A DNA stretch of 64,000 nucleotides from CAWDBV01 sp963800705. Its GTDB lineage: Bacteria; Actinomycetota; Thermoleophilia; Solirubrobacterales; 70-9. Each line of letters begins with the position of its first letter. Positions within the stretch are counted from its first letter, which is position 1. Below the pieces are notes generated by a model, which saw only the letters and a list, made by a program, of their open reading frames with translations, had not been told where the DNA came from and made no database searches. A program made the translations under genes and the position numbers. The DNA is taken from contig CAWDBV010000003.1 of assembly GCA_963800705.1 (NCBI GenBank), forward strand, positions 124,001-188,000, given 5' to 3'. Positions 54,469-64,000 of the stretch are shown here, in pieces.

Positions 54469-55767
54469 ATGGATTTCGCGCTGAACGAAGAGCAGCTGGA
54501 GTTCAAGCAGAACTGCCGCAAGTTCGCCCGCGAGGTGATGAGGCCCGCGGCCCCCAAGCACGACGCCGACGAGAGCGTCCCCTGGGAGACGATGAAGGAG
54601 GCGCGCAAGTGGGGCCTCCACGGACTCGACCATCTTCAGCGCATGGGCACCGACAGCGACGGCCAGTTCTCGGTCATCTACGCCGAGGAGCTGCACTGGG
54701 GCTGCGCGGGCATCGCGCTCGCGATTTCGGCCTCATCGCTCGCTGCCGCCGGGCTCGCCGCTTCGGGCACGCCCGAGCAGATCGCCGAATGGGTGCCGCA
54801 GTGCTTCGGCACCGATGACGAGATCAAGCTCGGCGCCTACGCGGTCACCGAGCCGCAGGCCGGCTCCGACGTCAAGAGCCTCAAGTCGACCGCGAAGCTC
54901 GACGGCGACGAGTGGGTCCTGAACGGCGTCAAGACCTTCATCTCCAACGGCGGCATCGCCGACGTCCACGTCGTCGTCGCCACCGTCGACCCCGAGCTCG
55001 GCCACCGCGGCCAGGCCTCGTTCGTGATCGGCAAGGACACGCCGGGCCTGCGCCAGGGCAACAAGGAGACCAAGATCGGCATCCGTGCCTCGCATACCGC
55101 CGAGGTCATCCTCGAGGACTGCCGGATCCCGGTCGAGAACCTGCTCGGCGGCATGGACAAGCTCAACAAGAAGCTCGAGCGCGCTCGCTCGGGGCAGAAG
55201 TCCGGTCCCTCGAACGCGCTCGCGACCTTCGAGATGACGCGGCCGGTGGTCGGGGCCTCCGCTCTCGGCATCGCCCAGGCCTCCTACGAATGGACCCTCG
55301 ACTATCTGCGCGAGCAGACCGTCGAGGACGGCATCCCGGCGCTCGAGGCGCAGAGGATCCAGCAGGTGCTGGCAGATGTGGCCACCGAGATCGAAGCTGC
55401 CCGGCTGCTCGTCCAGCGCGCTTCGTGGATGGGCCGCAACGGAATGCCGATGACCGGCGGCCAGGGCTCGATGTCGAAGCTCAAGGCCGGCGACGTGACG
55501 ATGTGGGCGACGACCACCCTCATGGATCTCGTTGGCCCCTACGCCCAGTCCACGGACTGCCCGCTCGAGAAGTGGTTCCGCGACGCGAAGATCTACCAGA
55601 TCTTCGAGGGCACGGCCCAGGTTCAGCGGCTCGTCGTCTCGCGCATGCAGGCGCGCGAGTACGCCGAGAAGCTCGAGCAGGCCGCGGAGGTGGCGGCCGA
55701 CGCCGCGCCCGCGGGCTCCTCGAACGGCACCGCCTCTGAGGCGGCAAAAGAGCCCGCAGCGGCGTAG
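54469..55767 (+). CDS. Acyl-CoA dehydrogenase
   Basis: 432 residues, ATG at 54469. MDFALNEEQLEFKQNCRKFAREVM opens the fold. GAYAVTEPQAGSDVKSLKSTA binds FAD/substrate, WVLNGVKTFISNGG, and the C-terminal YQIFEGTAQVQRLVVSR has the catalytic Glu position (Glu in FEGT). It makes enoyl-CoA in beta-oxidation, with an electron-transfer flavoprotein as acceptor. The Ala/Gly-rich tail is longer than usual. Shares an operator with the thiolase. Confidence 0.92.
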   Translation: MDFALNEEQLEFKQNCRKFAREVMRPAAPKHDADESVPWETMKEARKWGLHGLDHLQRMGTDSDGQFSVIYAEELHWGCAGIALAISASSLAAAGLAASGTPEQIAEWVPQCFGTDDEIKLGAYAVTEPQAGSDVKSLKSTAKLDGDEWVLNGVKTFISNGGIADVHVVVATVDPELGHRGQASFVIGKDTPGLRQGNKETKIGIRASHTAEVILEDCRIPVENLLGGMDKLNKKLERARSGQKSGPSNALATFEMTRPVVGASALGIAQASYEWTLDYLREQTVEDGIPALEAQRIQQVLADVATEIEAARLLVQRASWMGRNGMPMTGGQGSMSKLKAGDVTMWATTTLMDLVGPYAQSTDCPLEKWFRDAKIYQIFEGTAQVQRLVVSRMQAREYAEKLEQAAEVAADAAPAGSSNGTASEAAKEPAAA

Positions 55768-55846
55768 CCCGTCTTCATACTGCGGGGGTCGTGAAACAAC
55801 CCTTGCACCAAGCGTGCGCAGGCGGCGAATAGTGGGCTAGCTCGAA

Positions 55847-56983
55847 ATGGTTCTGAACCAACGCAAGAGACTCTTGGCGATCGCCCTCGCCGTAATGCTC
55901 GGCGCCTGCCTCGGCGCGATCGGCGCCCCCCGCGCGCCGGGGCAGAGCGCCGTTGAACGCTTCAACGAGATCCAGTCGGAGATCGAGGAGACCGAGGAGC
56001 GCGAGGACGTGCTCACGACCACAATCAGCGGCTACAGCGACAAGATCGACGGCCTCCGGAGCGAACTCGCCGCGCTCCGAAACAAGGAGGCAGTCGTGCA
56101 GGCCGAGCTCGACGAGCTCGAGGCCGAGCTCGCCGCGGCGCAGGCGCGGCTCGAAGCGCTCCGGGCTCGGCTGAAGCGCGCGATCGAGGTGCTCGGCGAG
56201 CGGCTTGTCGAGATCTACAAGTCGAACGAGCCCGACGTCCTGACCGTGATCCTCGAGTCCGACGGCTTCGCCGACCTGCTCGAGCGCGAGGATTACTTGA
56301 ACCGGATCCAGAACATGGACTCGGCCGTCGTCTCGCGGGTCCGCGACCTCCGCAACCAGATGCAGGCGATCGTTGAGCAGACCAAGGTCGCCCGCGACCA
56401 GGTGGCGGCGAAGCGCGCCGAGCTCGCCGAGACCCACGAGCAGCTCGCGGCCCGCAACGCCGAGCTCGCCAGCGCGCGCAGCGATCAGCGCTCGGCGCTC
56501 GCCCAGACCCGCGAGCGCCATGAGGAGCTCGAGGGAGACCTCTCCGAGATCTCGAAGCAGGTCCAGTCGCAGCTCTCGGGATCGTCGAGCCCGCTGCCCG
56601 CCGGCCCGATCCGCGGCGGCAGCGGCGACATGATCTGGCCCGTGAATGGGCCGGTGACCTCGGGGTTCGGCTACCGCTGGGGCCGCCAGCACGAGGGAGT
56701 CGACATCGGGGTTCCCTCGGGAACGCCGATTCGCGCCGCCAAGGCAGGCTCGATCGAGATCGCGGGGCCGACCGGCGGCTACGGCAACTACACCTGCCTC
56801 GACCACGGCGGCGGGCTCTCCACCTGCTACGCGCACCAGTCGAGCTTCGCCCGTACGAGCGGCTCGCTCGACCAGGGCGAGGTCCTCGGCTTCGTCGGCT
56901 GCACGGGCCACTGCTTCGGCGACCATCTCCACTTCGAGGTCAGGGTCAACGGTTCGGCGACCGACCCGATGGGGTACCTGTAG
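55847..56983 (+). CDS. M23 family murein endopeptidase with coiled coil
   Basis: 378 residues. A signal or membrane helix (LLAIALAVMLGACLGAIGA) is followed by a long coiled coil (residues 35-240) of the FtsX/EnvC-PcsB type, then a LytM domain with GFGYRWGRQHEGVDIGVPSG (His/Asp zinc ligands, about 282) and CFGDHLHFEVRVNG (about 361). The Cys in ACLGA may be a lipobox (LGAC). It cuts peptidoglycan cross-links during division. Extra cysteines (YTCLDH, STCYAH, VGCTGHC) suggest disulfides. Confidence 0.9.
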   Translation: MVLNQRKRLLAIALAVMLGACLGAIGAPRAPGQSAVERFNEIQSEIEETEEREDVLTTTISGYSDKIDGLRSELAALRNKEAVVQAELDELEAELAAAQARLEALRARLKRAIEVLGERLVEIYKSNEPDVLTVILESDGFADLLEREDYLNRIQNMDSAVVSRVRDLRNQMQAIVEQTKVARDQVAAKRAELAETHEQLAARNAELASARSDQRSALAQTRERHEELEGDLSEISKQVQSQLSGSSSPLPAGPIRGGSGDMIWPVNGPVTSGFGYRWGRQHEGVDIGVPSGTPIRAAKAGSIEIAGPTGGYGNYTCLDHGGGLSTCYAHQSSFARTSGSLDQGEVLGFVGCTGHCFGDHLHFEVRVNGSATDPMGYL

Positions 56984-57102
56984 AACATCGGGCTCCCCCC
57001 GGAGCGCGAAGCGCGAGGAGGGTCGCCCTCGTGTAGGACGTTTGGCTAAAGGTCGGCGCCTAGCGTGCCGATATCAGCCACGATGACCCGGATGGTGGCC
57101 AC

Positions 57103-57747
57103 ATGAATGCAGTCGCAGCGACAAGCGAGCGCACCTTCATCGCCGGGCTCGGCGCGAGCGGGGCCCTGGTTGCGGCCGCTGGCTTGGCTGCCGCGCTCCT
57201 GATCGCGATCGTCACCTATACGAACTGGCCGCAGGGCGGCAATGACCAGCAGGCCGCGACGGTGGATGCGGCCCCGGCGGTCCAGATCGCACCGGCCGCC
57301 GCGGCCTCCGCGGGGCTGGCTCCTGCCGCCACCGCTGTCGCCGCGACGCCTGCGCCGGTCGTGCTCGCTTCGGCCGACGACCCGGACACGGTCGTCGTGC
57401 CCGGAAACCCGAACGTGCCGCAGGGCACCCCGGGCAGCGTGCCTACTTCGCAGGCGCCCGCGGGCACCGTTCCGTTTGCGGCGCCGACCGGAAGCGGCGC
57501 GGTCGCAGCCCAGGACCCGAGCCTGCTCAACGGGCTCTCGACGACACTCAACGTGGCCACCGGACCGGTGACCCAGCCGCTGCTGACCGGGGTCGGCAAC
57601 ACGACCAACCAGCTCAACACGACTGTCTACAACACGACCGTGAACACCCCGGTTTCCGGAGTGGTCGGCGGGGTCTCGCAGATCCTCGGCGGTGTGCTCG
57701 GCGGGCTCGGCTCGCAGGGCAACTACCAGGTTCCCCAGGCGCCCTAG
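57103..57747 (+). CDS. Single-pass membrane protein with Ala/Pro/Thr-rich exterior
   Basis: 214 residues. One helix (GLGASGALVAAAGLAAALLIAIVTY, about 15-39), then a low-complexity Ala/Pro region and a C-terminal Asn/Thr/Gly region (LNTTVYNTTVNTPVSGVVGGVSQILGGVLGG). No domain recognised. Similar in layout to the gene at 58555-59160. Possibly a surface spacer. Its stop overlaps the hydrolase stop. Confidence 0.6.
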   Translation: MNAVAATSERTFIAGLGASGALVAAAGLAAALLIAIVTYTNWPQGGNDQQAATVDAAPAVQIAPAAAASAGLAPAATAVAATPAPVVLASADDPDTVVVPGNPNVPQGTPGSVPTSQAPAGTVPFAAPTGSGAVAAQDPSLLNGLSTTLNVATGPVTQPLLTGVGNTTNQLNTTVYNTTVNTPVSGVVGGVSQILGGVLGGLGSQGNYQVPQAP

Positions 57748-58496
57748 GCTCCAGCGAGCGCCTTCTCGATCCAGCCCAGGGCCACGGCCTGGAGCTCCTC
57801 GTCGTGCTGGACCGAACGGTGGTTGCCGCCGGGGGCGATGATCAGCCGGCGCGGGCCGATCGCGTGCTCGTGGAGCTCGCGCGACCAGGTGTACGGGATC
57901 CGCTCGTCGCCCTCGGCGTGTAGGAAGATCAGCGGGCGCGGCCCGATCAGCTCGACCGCCTCGCGCAGGTCGTGCTCGGCGAGCCAGGCGCTGAGCGCCG
58001 CGACGTCCGCGACCCGCATCTCGAGCTCGCCGCGCTTCAGCGCCCGCCGCAGGCCGTCCTCGCTCGCCGGGCAGATCGCGATCACACCGGCGACGATCGG
58101 CGAGACCGCGGCGGCGTGCAGCGCCAGGAAGCCGCCGAGGCTCGAGCCGCGGAGGATCACCCGCTCGGGGTCGACGCCGGGCTCCGCGGCGAGCAGCCGC
58201 GCCATTTTCCCCACGTCGTCGATCGCCTCCGGCGACATCTCGCCTTCCGAGGCGCCGTGCCCGCGGGCGTCGAATGTGAGCGCCGCCCAGCCGGCGCCGC
58301 TCGCGATCCGCGCGAAGTCTGCGTGGTTCTCCTTCCGCGACCCGGCGCCGTGCAGCACGACCACGCCCGGGACGGCGTCCGATGGCCCCGCAGCCGAGGA
58401 CCCATCGGCCGGTGGCATCCAAAGTGAGTAGGCGAGCCCTTTGTCGGTGCCCTCTCGGCTCGGCTCGCGGTGGGTGTGAGGAACGGCCGGGGCCAC
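57744..58496 (-). CDS. Alpha/beta hydrolase (dienelactone hydrolase/peptidase S9-like)
   Basis: 250 residues from GTG 58494-58496. VVVLHGAGSRKENHADFARI, LTFDARGHGASEGEM, nucleophile elbow LRGSSLGGFLALHAA, FLHAEGDERIPYTWS (Asp) and IIAPGGNHRSVQHD (His). No signal peptide, so cytoplasmic. Longer readings to 58805 overlap the next gene and lack homologous-looking sequence. Confidence 0.8.
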   Translation of the reverse strand: MAPAVPHTHREPSREGTDKGLAYSLWMPPADGSSAAGPSDAVPGVVVLHGAGSRKENHADFARIASGAGWAALTFDARGHGASEGEMSPEAIDDVGKMARLLAAEPGVDPERVILRGSSLGGFLALHAAAVSPIVAGVIAICPASEDGLRRALKRGELEMRVADVAALSAWLAEHDLREAVELIGPRPLIFLHAEGDERIPYTWSRELHEHAIGPRRLIIAPGGNHRSVQHDEELQAVALGWIEKALAGA

Positions 58497-58554
58497 TAGC
58501 CGAGGATACGAGCTCGACGGCTCATCACATCGGCCTGAAGAGCCGATCCTGTTC

Positions 58555-59160
58555 ATGGAGATGCGAACCCCTAACGGAACATCCCTGAGCCTGCTGCCCG
58601 CCGGCATCGCCGCCGGAGGCGCTCTGGCGGCCTCGGTCGCCCTGCTCGCGATCTTCGGCGGTCTGGGCTCGGTCGGCTTCCAGGACGTTCCGTTTGGCGA
58701 CGGTGGCTCGGAGGTGGTCGAGGTCGGACCCCCGCTCGGCGCCGATCCCACCCCGGCCGGCCCGGTCGGGCGCGGTGCGGGAACGGCCTCGAAGCCGGCC
58801 CGCAAGGCTCCGGCCCCTGATCAGCGCGCTTCGCGCCCCGACAACGGATCCGCGCCGGGTCCCGCCGTCGCGGTTGCCGACCCCACAGCGCCGCCGCCCG
58901 CTTCGCAGCAGCAGCAGTACTCGAGCGCCCCGCCCGCGCAGGCACCCTCGCAGATCGAGACCAGCGGGAAGGGAAACGGCCACGGTGCCGCCAAGGGCCA
59001 CGGGACCGGGAACAGCGGGAACGGGAACGGGAACGGCAGCGGGAAGGCGAAGACCCAGGACGCGGCGACCAGCGCGCCGGCCGCCGCGCCACCCGACTCG
59101 CCCGGTAACAGCGCCGAGGCGCACAGCAAGACGGCGGACGGCAAGAACAAGGACGGCTAG
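58555..59160 (+). CDS. Single-pass membrane protein with low-complexity exterior
   Basis: 201 residues. One hydrophobic helix (LLPAGIAAGGALAASVALLAIF, about 13-34) then a Pro/Ala/Gly/Asn/Lys-rich exterior (GKGNGHGAAKGHGTGN). No domain recognised; the layout matches the gene at 57103-57747, suggesting a distant paralogue. It precedes lysA by 56 bases. Confidence 0.58.
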   Translation: MEMRTPNGTSLSLLPAGIAAGGALAASVALLAIFGGLGSVGFQDVPFGDGGSEVVEVGPPLGADPTPAGPVGRGAGTASKPARKAPAPDQRASRPDNGSAPGPAVAVADPTAPPPASQQQQYSSAPPAQAPSQIETSGKGNGHGAAKGHGTGNSGNGNGNGSGKAKTQDAATSAPAAAPPDSPGNSAEAHSKTADGKNKDG

Positions 59161-59216
59161 GGGCGCGGGACGCCGCGTGCGGGCGGTGCCCGCCGCTGCG
59201 TCAGAATGGGACGCCC

Positions 59217-60539
59217 GTGGCAGCCAACGAGACAGAAGCAGGCGTCGCGCAGGCCGACCCGATCGCGGGCTCGGCGGTCTACCCGAGCGGCAGCCGCGTC
59301 AACGAGCGCGGCCACCTCGAGGTCGGCGGCTGCGACGTGGTCGAGATCGCGCGTGAGCACGGCACCCCGGCCTACATCTACGCCGAGGACGACCTCCGCG
59401 GCCGCGCCGCTGAGTACCTGCGCGCCTTCGGCGAGCGCACGGGCGACTTCGAGGTCCTGTTCGCGAGCAAGGCGTTCCCGGCGACGGTGGTCTACCGGCT
59501 GTTCGCCGAGCAGGGGCTGTCGGTGGATGTCGCCTCGGCGGGCGAGCTCCACATGGCGCTCGCCGGCGGCTTCGAACCCGCCCGCATCCACATGCACGGC
59601 AACAACAAGACCTCCGAGGAGCTCCGCTACGCGTTCGAGTCCGGGGTCGGGCACCTGATCCTCGACTCCTTCGATGAGATCGAGCGCGCCGAGTCGCTGC
59701 TCGACCGCCGGCAGCGGGTCCTGATCCGGCTCACCCCCGGGATCAAGCCCTCGACCCACTCATACATCCAGACCGGTCAGATCGACTCGAAGTTCGGCTT
59801 CGGTCTCGAGGACGGGCTCGCCGAGCGCGCCGTCGAGGCAGTGCGGGCGACGAAGAACCTCGAGCTGGTTGGGCTGCACGCCCACATCGGCTCGCAGATC
59901 TTCGAGCTCGAGCCCTACGCGAAGGCGATCGAGGTGATCGCCGAGTTCTGCCGCGCCGCCGGCGTCGAGCCCGAGCTGCTCAACATCGGCGGCGGGCTGG
60001 GGATCGCCTACACGGCCGAGGACGAGCCGCCTTCGATCGACGAGTACGCCGAGGTCAAGGTCGAGGGGGTGAAGGGCGCCTTCGGCGACGAGCCGCCGCG
60101 GATCCTGGTCGAGCCGGGCCGCTCGCTGGTCGGCAATGCCGGTGTCACCGCTTATGAGATCGGGACCGTGAAGGAGATCCCCGGCGTCCGCACCTACGTC
60201 GCCGTAGACGGCGGCATGTCGGACAACCTGCGGCCGATGCTCTACGAGTCCCGCTACGAGGCGCTGATCGCCGACCGCGCCGCAGCGCCCGCGACCACCG
60301 AGGCGACGATCGCCGGAATGCACTGCGAGTCGGGCGACGTGCTGATCCGCGACGCGATGCTCGCCGACCCGGCGGTCGGCGACATCCTCGTCACCCCGGC
60401 GACCGGCGCCTACGGCCACGCGATGGCGAACAACTACAACGGCGTGCTGCGCCCGCCGGTGATCTTCTGCCGCGACGGTGAGGCTCGCGTGGTCGTGCGC
60501 CGCGAGGCCCGCGACGACCTGCTCGCCCGCGACGTCTGA
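59217..60539 (+). CDS. lysA: Diaminopimelate decarboxylase
   Basis: 440 residues, GTG start. PLP-dependent enzyme that makes lysine from meso-diaminopimelate. FASKAFPATVVYRL has the PLP Lys (about 85). HGNNKTSEEL, GLHAHIGSQI, NIGGGLGIAY, VEPGRSLVGNAG and the C-terminal HCESGDVLIRDA (active-site Cys) are all present. It starts the lysA-hom-thrC operon, with a one-base overlap to hom. Confidence 0.96.
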   Translation: MAANETEAGVAQADPIAGSAVYPSGSRVNERGHLEVGGCDVVEIAREHGTPAYIYAEDDLRGRAAEYLRAFGERTGDFEVLFASKAFPATVVYRLFAEQGLSVDVASAGELHMALAGGFEPARIHMHGNNKTSEELRYAFESGVGHLILDSFDEIERAESLLDRRQRVLIRLTPGIKPSTHSYIQTGQIDSKFGFGLEDGLAERAVEAVRATKNLELVGLHAHIGSQIFELEPYAKAIEVIAEFCRAAGVEPELLNIGGGLGIAYTAEDEPPSIDEYAEVKVEGVKGAFGDEPPRILVEPGRSLVGNAGVTAYEIGTVKEIPGVRTYVAVDGGMSDNLRPMLYESRYEALIADRAAAPATTEATIAGMHCESGDVLIRDAMLADPAVGDILVTPATGAYGHAMANNYNGVLRPPVIFCRDGEARVVVRREARDDLLARDV

Positions 60540-61761
60540 TGGCCGAGCAGGTAAAGGTCGGCGTGCTCGGCCGCGGCACCGTCGGCTCCGCTTTCAAGGA
60601 GCTTCTCGAGCAGCGAGCCGACATGGTCGAGGAGGTTGCGGGGGCGCGCCCGGAGATCGCGGGGGTGCTTAGCAGCAAGGAGGGCGACTTCGACCAGATC
60701 CTCGCCGCGAGCGACGTGATCGTCGAGCTGATCGGTGGGACCGACCCGGCCCGTGACTACGTGAAGCGCGCGCTCGCCGAGGGCCGCCACGTCGTCACCG
60801 CGAACAAGCAGCTGATCGCGCAGCACGGACCTGAGCTCGTCGAGGCGGCCAAGCAGGGCGGCGCGCAACTGCGCTTCGAGGCAGCGGTGGCGGGCGCGAT
60901 CCCGGTGATCCGGGTCGTCCAGGAGAGCCTCGGGGCGGTCCCGATCGAAAAGGTGTTCGGGATCGTCAACGGGACCACCAACTTCATCCTCACCGAGATG
61001 GCGCGCACCGGCGCCTCCTACGAGGACGCGCTCGCCGACGCCCAGCAACGTGGCTATGCCGAAGCCGACCCGACCGAGGACGTGAACGGCGCCGACGCCG
61101 CGGCGAAGATGACCATCCTGGCGCGGCTGGCGTTCGGCGCCCCGGTCAGCCTCGACCAGGTCTCCTACGAGGGCATCGAGTCGATCGAGCCCGCCGACCT
61201 CGAGTACGCGAAGGAGCTCGACCTCTCGTTGAAGCTGCTCGGCGTCGCCGAGCGCGTCGGCGACGAGATCAGCGTGCGCGTCTTTCCCTGCTTTCTGTTC
61301 CCCGGCCACCCGCTGTCCCCGATCGAGGGGCCGTTCAACGCGGTCATGGTCGAGGCCCCGACGATCACCGAGATCACGATGTCGGGGCCGGGCGCCGGGG
61401 GCCCGGAGACCGCCTCGGCCGTGCTCGGCGACGTGGTCTCGGTGATCACGGGCGGCTCGCCTCTGTTCGAGGAGAACTCGGAGCTGGGGATCGCGAAGGA
61501 TCACGAATCGGCGTTCTACCTTCGCCTCGAGGTGGCCGACGAGCCCGGAGTGCTGGCGCGGATCGCCGAGATCCTCGGAGACAACGGCATCTCGGTGCGC
61601 AGCGTGGTCCAGCACGGGCTGGGCGACGACGCGCGGCTGGTGATGGTGATGCACCGGGTCAGCGAGCAGCGCTTCGAGGCGGCGATGACGAAGATCGCGG
61701 AGCTGCCCTTCCTGCGCGCCAAGCCGCGCTCGATCCGCGTGATCGAGGAGGAGTTCGTCTA

Positions 61762-61762
<1 letters not shown>
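60539..61762 (+). CDS. hom: Homoserine dehydrogenase
   Basis: 407 residues, overlapping lysA by one base (TGATG). NAD(P) loop VGVLGRGTVGSAF, VTANKQLIAQHG (catalytic Lys region), FEAAVAGAIPVIR, GIVNGTTNFILTEM, then an ACT domain (FYLRLEVADEPGVLARIAEILGDNGISVRS, about 322-351) for threonine feedback. Reduces aspartate semialdehyde to homoserine. Confidence 0.96.
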
Positions 61763-62796
<1,034 letters not shown>

Positions 62797-62866
62797 CGGC
62801 CGCGCCCTGGAGCAGGGGGATTGGGATAATGGCCTCGACCGTAGCCGCGACGAAAGCGAGGAGACG

Positions 62867-63337
62867 ATGGGGCTTTTCAAAGGCATGAAGGACATGGCGG
62901 AGCTGACTAAGAACGCCGACAAGCTCCGCAAGCAGCAGCAGAAGGACGCCGGTTACGGCACCGGCATGGGCGGGGCGTTCAAGCAGATGGGCGACCAGAT
63001 GGGCCAGGCGAACGAGATGCTCAAGGAGATGAGCGACCAGGGCGGAGACCGGGACCGGCTGCTCGCCGAGGGCGATCGCGGAACCGGCACGATCATCGGC
63101 ATGGGCACCCCCGAGCGCGGCGCGAACTGGTTCAACCTCAGCCTCGACCTCGAGGTCGCCGTCAAGGGCCGCAAGAAGTACAAGATCAAGCAGCAGTACC
63201 TGGTCCCGGCGGCGGCACAGCTCGGGCCCGGCGCCGAGCTGCCGATCGCGGTCGACCCCGAAGACCCGAAGAAGATCGCCATCGACTGGAATCAGGTCTC
63301 GACCGGGCCCGCCGAGGGCGAGATCCGGCCCGCTTGA
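62867..63337 (+). CDS. Cytoplasmic protein with glycine/methionine-rich N-terminus, unknown
   Basis: 156 residues. MGLFKGMKDMAELTKNADKLRKQQQKDAGYGTGMGG is helical and basic. A beta-rich C-terminal half (RGTGTIIGMGTPERGANWFNLSLDLEVAVKGRKKYKIKQQYLVP) resembles small actinobacterial domains of unknown role. No signal peptide. Overlaps the next gene by four bases (TTGA). Confidence 0.62.
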   Translation: MGLFKGMKDMAELTKNADKLRKQQQKDAGYGTGMGGAFKQMGDQMGQANEMLKEMSDQGGDRDRLLAEGDRGTGTIIGMGTPERGANWFNLSLDLEVAVKGRKKYKIKQQYLVPAAAQLGPGAELPIAVDPEDPKKIAIDWNQVSTGPAEGEIRPA

Positions 63338-63720
63338 GCGACGGCCCGCGGGCAGGCGGCCCCGGACGCGAAGCCGAGGAGCCGCCGTTTGTGCAGTTCT
63401 ATTTCTGGCGCGAATGCCCCTCCTGGGAGCGGGTGCTCGCCACCCTGCGCGAGGAGATGGGCGCGCTCGGGCTCGATCCTGAGTCGATCGAGATCACCGA
63501 GGTGGCGACGGAAGACGACGCGAAACGCGCTGTCTTCATAGGCTCTCCGACGATCCGCGTCAACGGTGAGGACGTGCAGCCGCCCGGGCACGATGAGCCG
63601 GTCGGGTTAACGTGCCGGATCTACCGGCGCCGCGACGGGCGCGTCTCACCGCTCCCGGATCTGGAGGATGTGCGTGACGCGCTCCGCGAGGCAATCGAAC
63701 GAAAGGAGAACGTGAGCTAG
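63334..63720 (+). CDS. Thioredoxin-like protein
   Basis: 128 residues, TTG start. FVQFYFWRECPSWERVLATLREEM has a CPSW in the thioredoxin active-site place (one Cys only), and FIGSPTIRVNGEDV has the cis-Pro loop. A second Cys is in LTCRIYRR. The layout resembles small proteins related to the alkylmercury-lyase/thioredoxin group. The next gene, also thioredoxin-like, begins directly after its stop. Confidence 0.7.
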   Translation: MSDGPRAGGPGREAEEPPFVQFYFWRECPSWERVLATLREEMGALGLDPESIEITEVATEDDAKRAVFIGSPTIRVNGEDVQPPGHDEPVGLTCRIYRRRDGRVSPLPDLEDVRDALREAIERKENVS

Positions 63721-64000
63721 ATGGCCGGACTCTCGCTTGGCGACGCGGCGCCCGCGTTCGAGCTGCCCGATACCGACGGCAAGAAGCACGCGGTCGGCGA
63801 TCCGAGCGGCGATCGCGCCACGGTCGTCTACTGGACCTGCAACCACTGCCCCTATGCGATCGCCTGGCACGACCGGCTGCTCGCGGTCGCGCGCGAGTAC
63901 CAGGACCAGGGAGTGCGCTTTCTCGCGATCAACTCCAACGACTCCAAGAGCCATCCCGAGGACTCGCCCGCGGCGATGAAGGAGAGGGTCAAGACCGAGG
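63721..64000 (+). CDS. Thioredoxin/peroxiredoxin family protein (3' truncated by window edge)
   Basis: The first 93 residues. LGDAAPAFELPDTDGKKHAV is the AhpC/TSA opening, and VVYWTCNHCPYAIAWHDRL holds a CNHC active site. FLAINSNDSKSHPEDSPAAMKERV follows. Such CNHCPY proteins are thioredoxin-fold reductases. The gene continues past the window. Confidence 0.85.
   Translation, partial: MAGLSLGDAAPAFELPDTDGKKHAVGDPSGDRATVVYWTCNHCPYAIAWHDRLLAVAREYQDQGVRFLAINSNDSKSHPEDSPAAMKERVKTE

Noticed and set aside
57000..57030. GCGCGAAGCGCG hairpin after the M23 gene as a terminator
   Set aside because: Stem is short and the position is not convincing; left out of the feature list.

Overview
The window is a GC-rich (roughly 70%) chromosomal segment whose gene content, codon use and many GTG/TTG starts point to a deep-branching actinobacterium, most likely a Thermoleophilia/Solirubrobacterales-type organism. 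This placement is inferred from gene families and style, as no 16S gene is present. There is no phage, insertion sequence, CRISPR array or rRNA operon. One tRNA gene (Thr, UGU) is present.

Region 1 (1-27 kb) is a housekeeping block: coaX, dusB, greA, lysS, clpC, radA, disA, carD, ispD, ispF, cysS, rlmB and a SigH-type sigma factor. From memory this is largely the order seen in Bacillus subtilis (coaX...dusB-lysS-...clpC-radA-disA-...-ispD-ispF-...cysS-...rlmB-...sigH). Lineage genes are inserted into it: secreted proteins, a DUF389 membrane protein, a HisJ-like phosphatase, and a lipid cluster (acyl-CoA synthetase, coiled-coil protein, SRPBCC protein, acyltransferase, SCP2-hydrolase). The block ends at a 13-bp terminator hairpin (27057-27086). 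Many essential genes here are broken by single-base indels, mostly one extra base. Such breaks stop at about 29 kb; none is seen in the last 35 kb, so sequence error is the likeliest cause.

Region 2 (27-43 kb) is accessory: a Ca-binding TSP3-repeat protein, tandem paralogous membrane proteins, two VOC proteins behind tRNA-Thr, an iron-type alcohol dehydrogenase, a PlsC-GpsA fusion, an ECF sigma/partner pair, a zinc-ribbon rhomboid, a BtuF-like protein, a sulfotransferase, and a putative Tat-exported GMC oxidoreductase pair.

Region 3 (43-59 kb) holds a CNNM/CorC-type transporter, an M28 peptidase, a beta-oxidation set (3-hydroxyacyl-CoA dehydrogenase, hydrolase, thiolase, acyl-CoA dehydrogenase), lipoproteins, a CWB2-type cell-wall protein, an AlkA-like glycosylase and an M23 peptidase. 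The thiolase and acyl-CoA dehydrogenase genes share a 23-bp palindromic operator.

Region 4 (59-64 kb) is a lysA-hom-thrC amino-acid operon followed by small redox genes that run off the end.

The most interesting undescribed signal is a polybasic C-terminal tail with two cysteines, shared by four otherwise unrelated secreted proteins at 2.1, 10.5, 39.6 and 50.3 kb; a fifth protein, the GMC oxidoreductase, has a cysteine-free Arg-rich version. It looks like a lineage-specific sorting or surface-retention signal. Second is the sigH leader, whose repeated AACCTCAA/TTGAGGTT segments can pair in alternative ways around the ribosome binding site.
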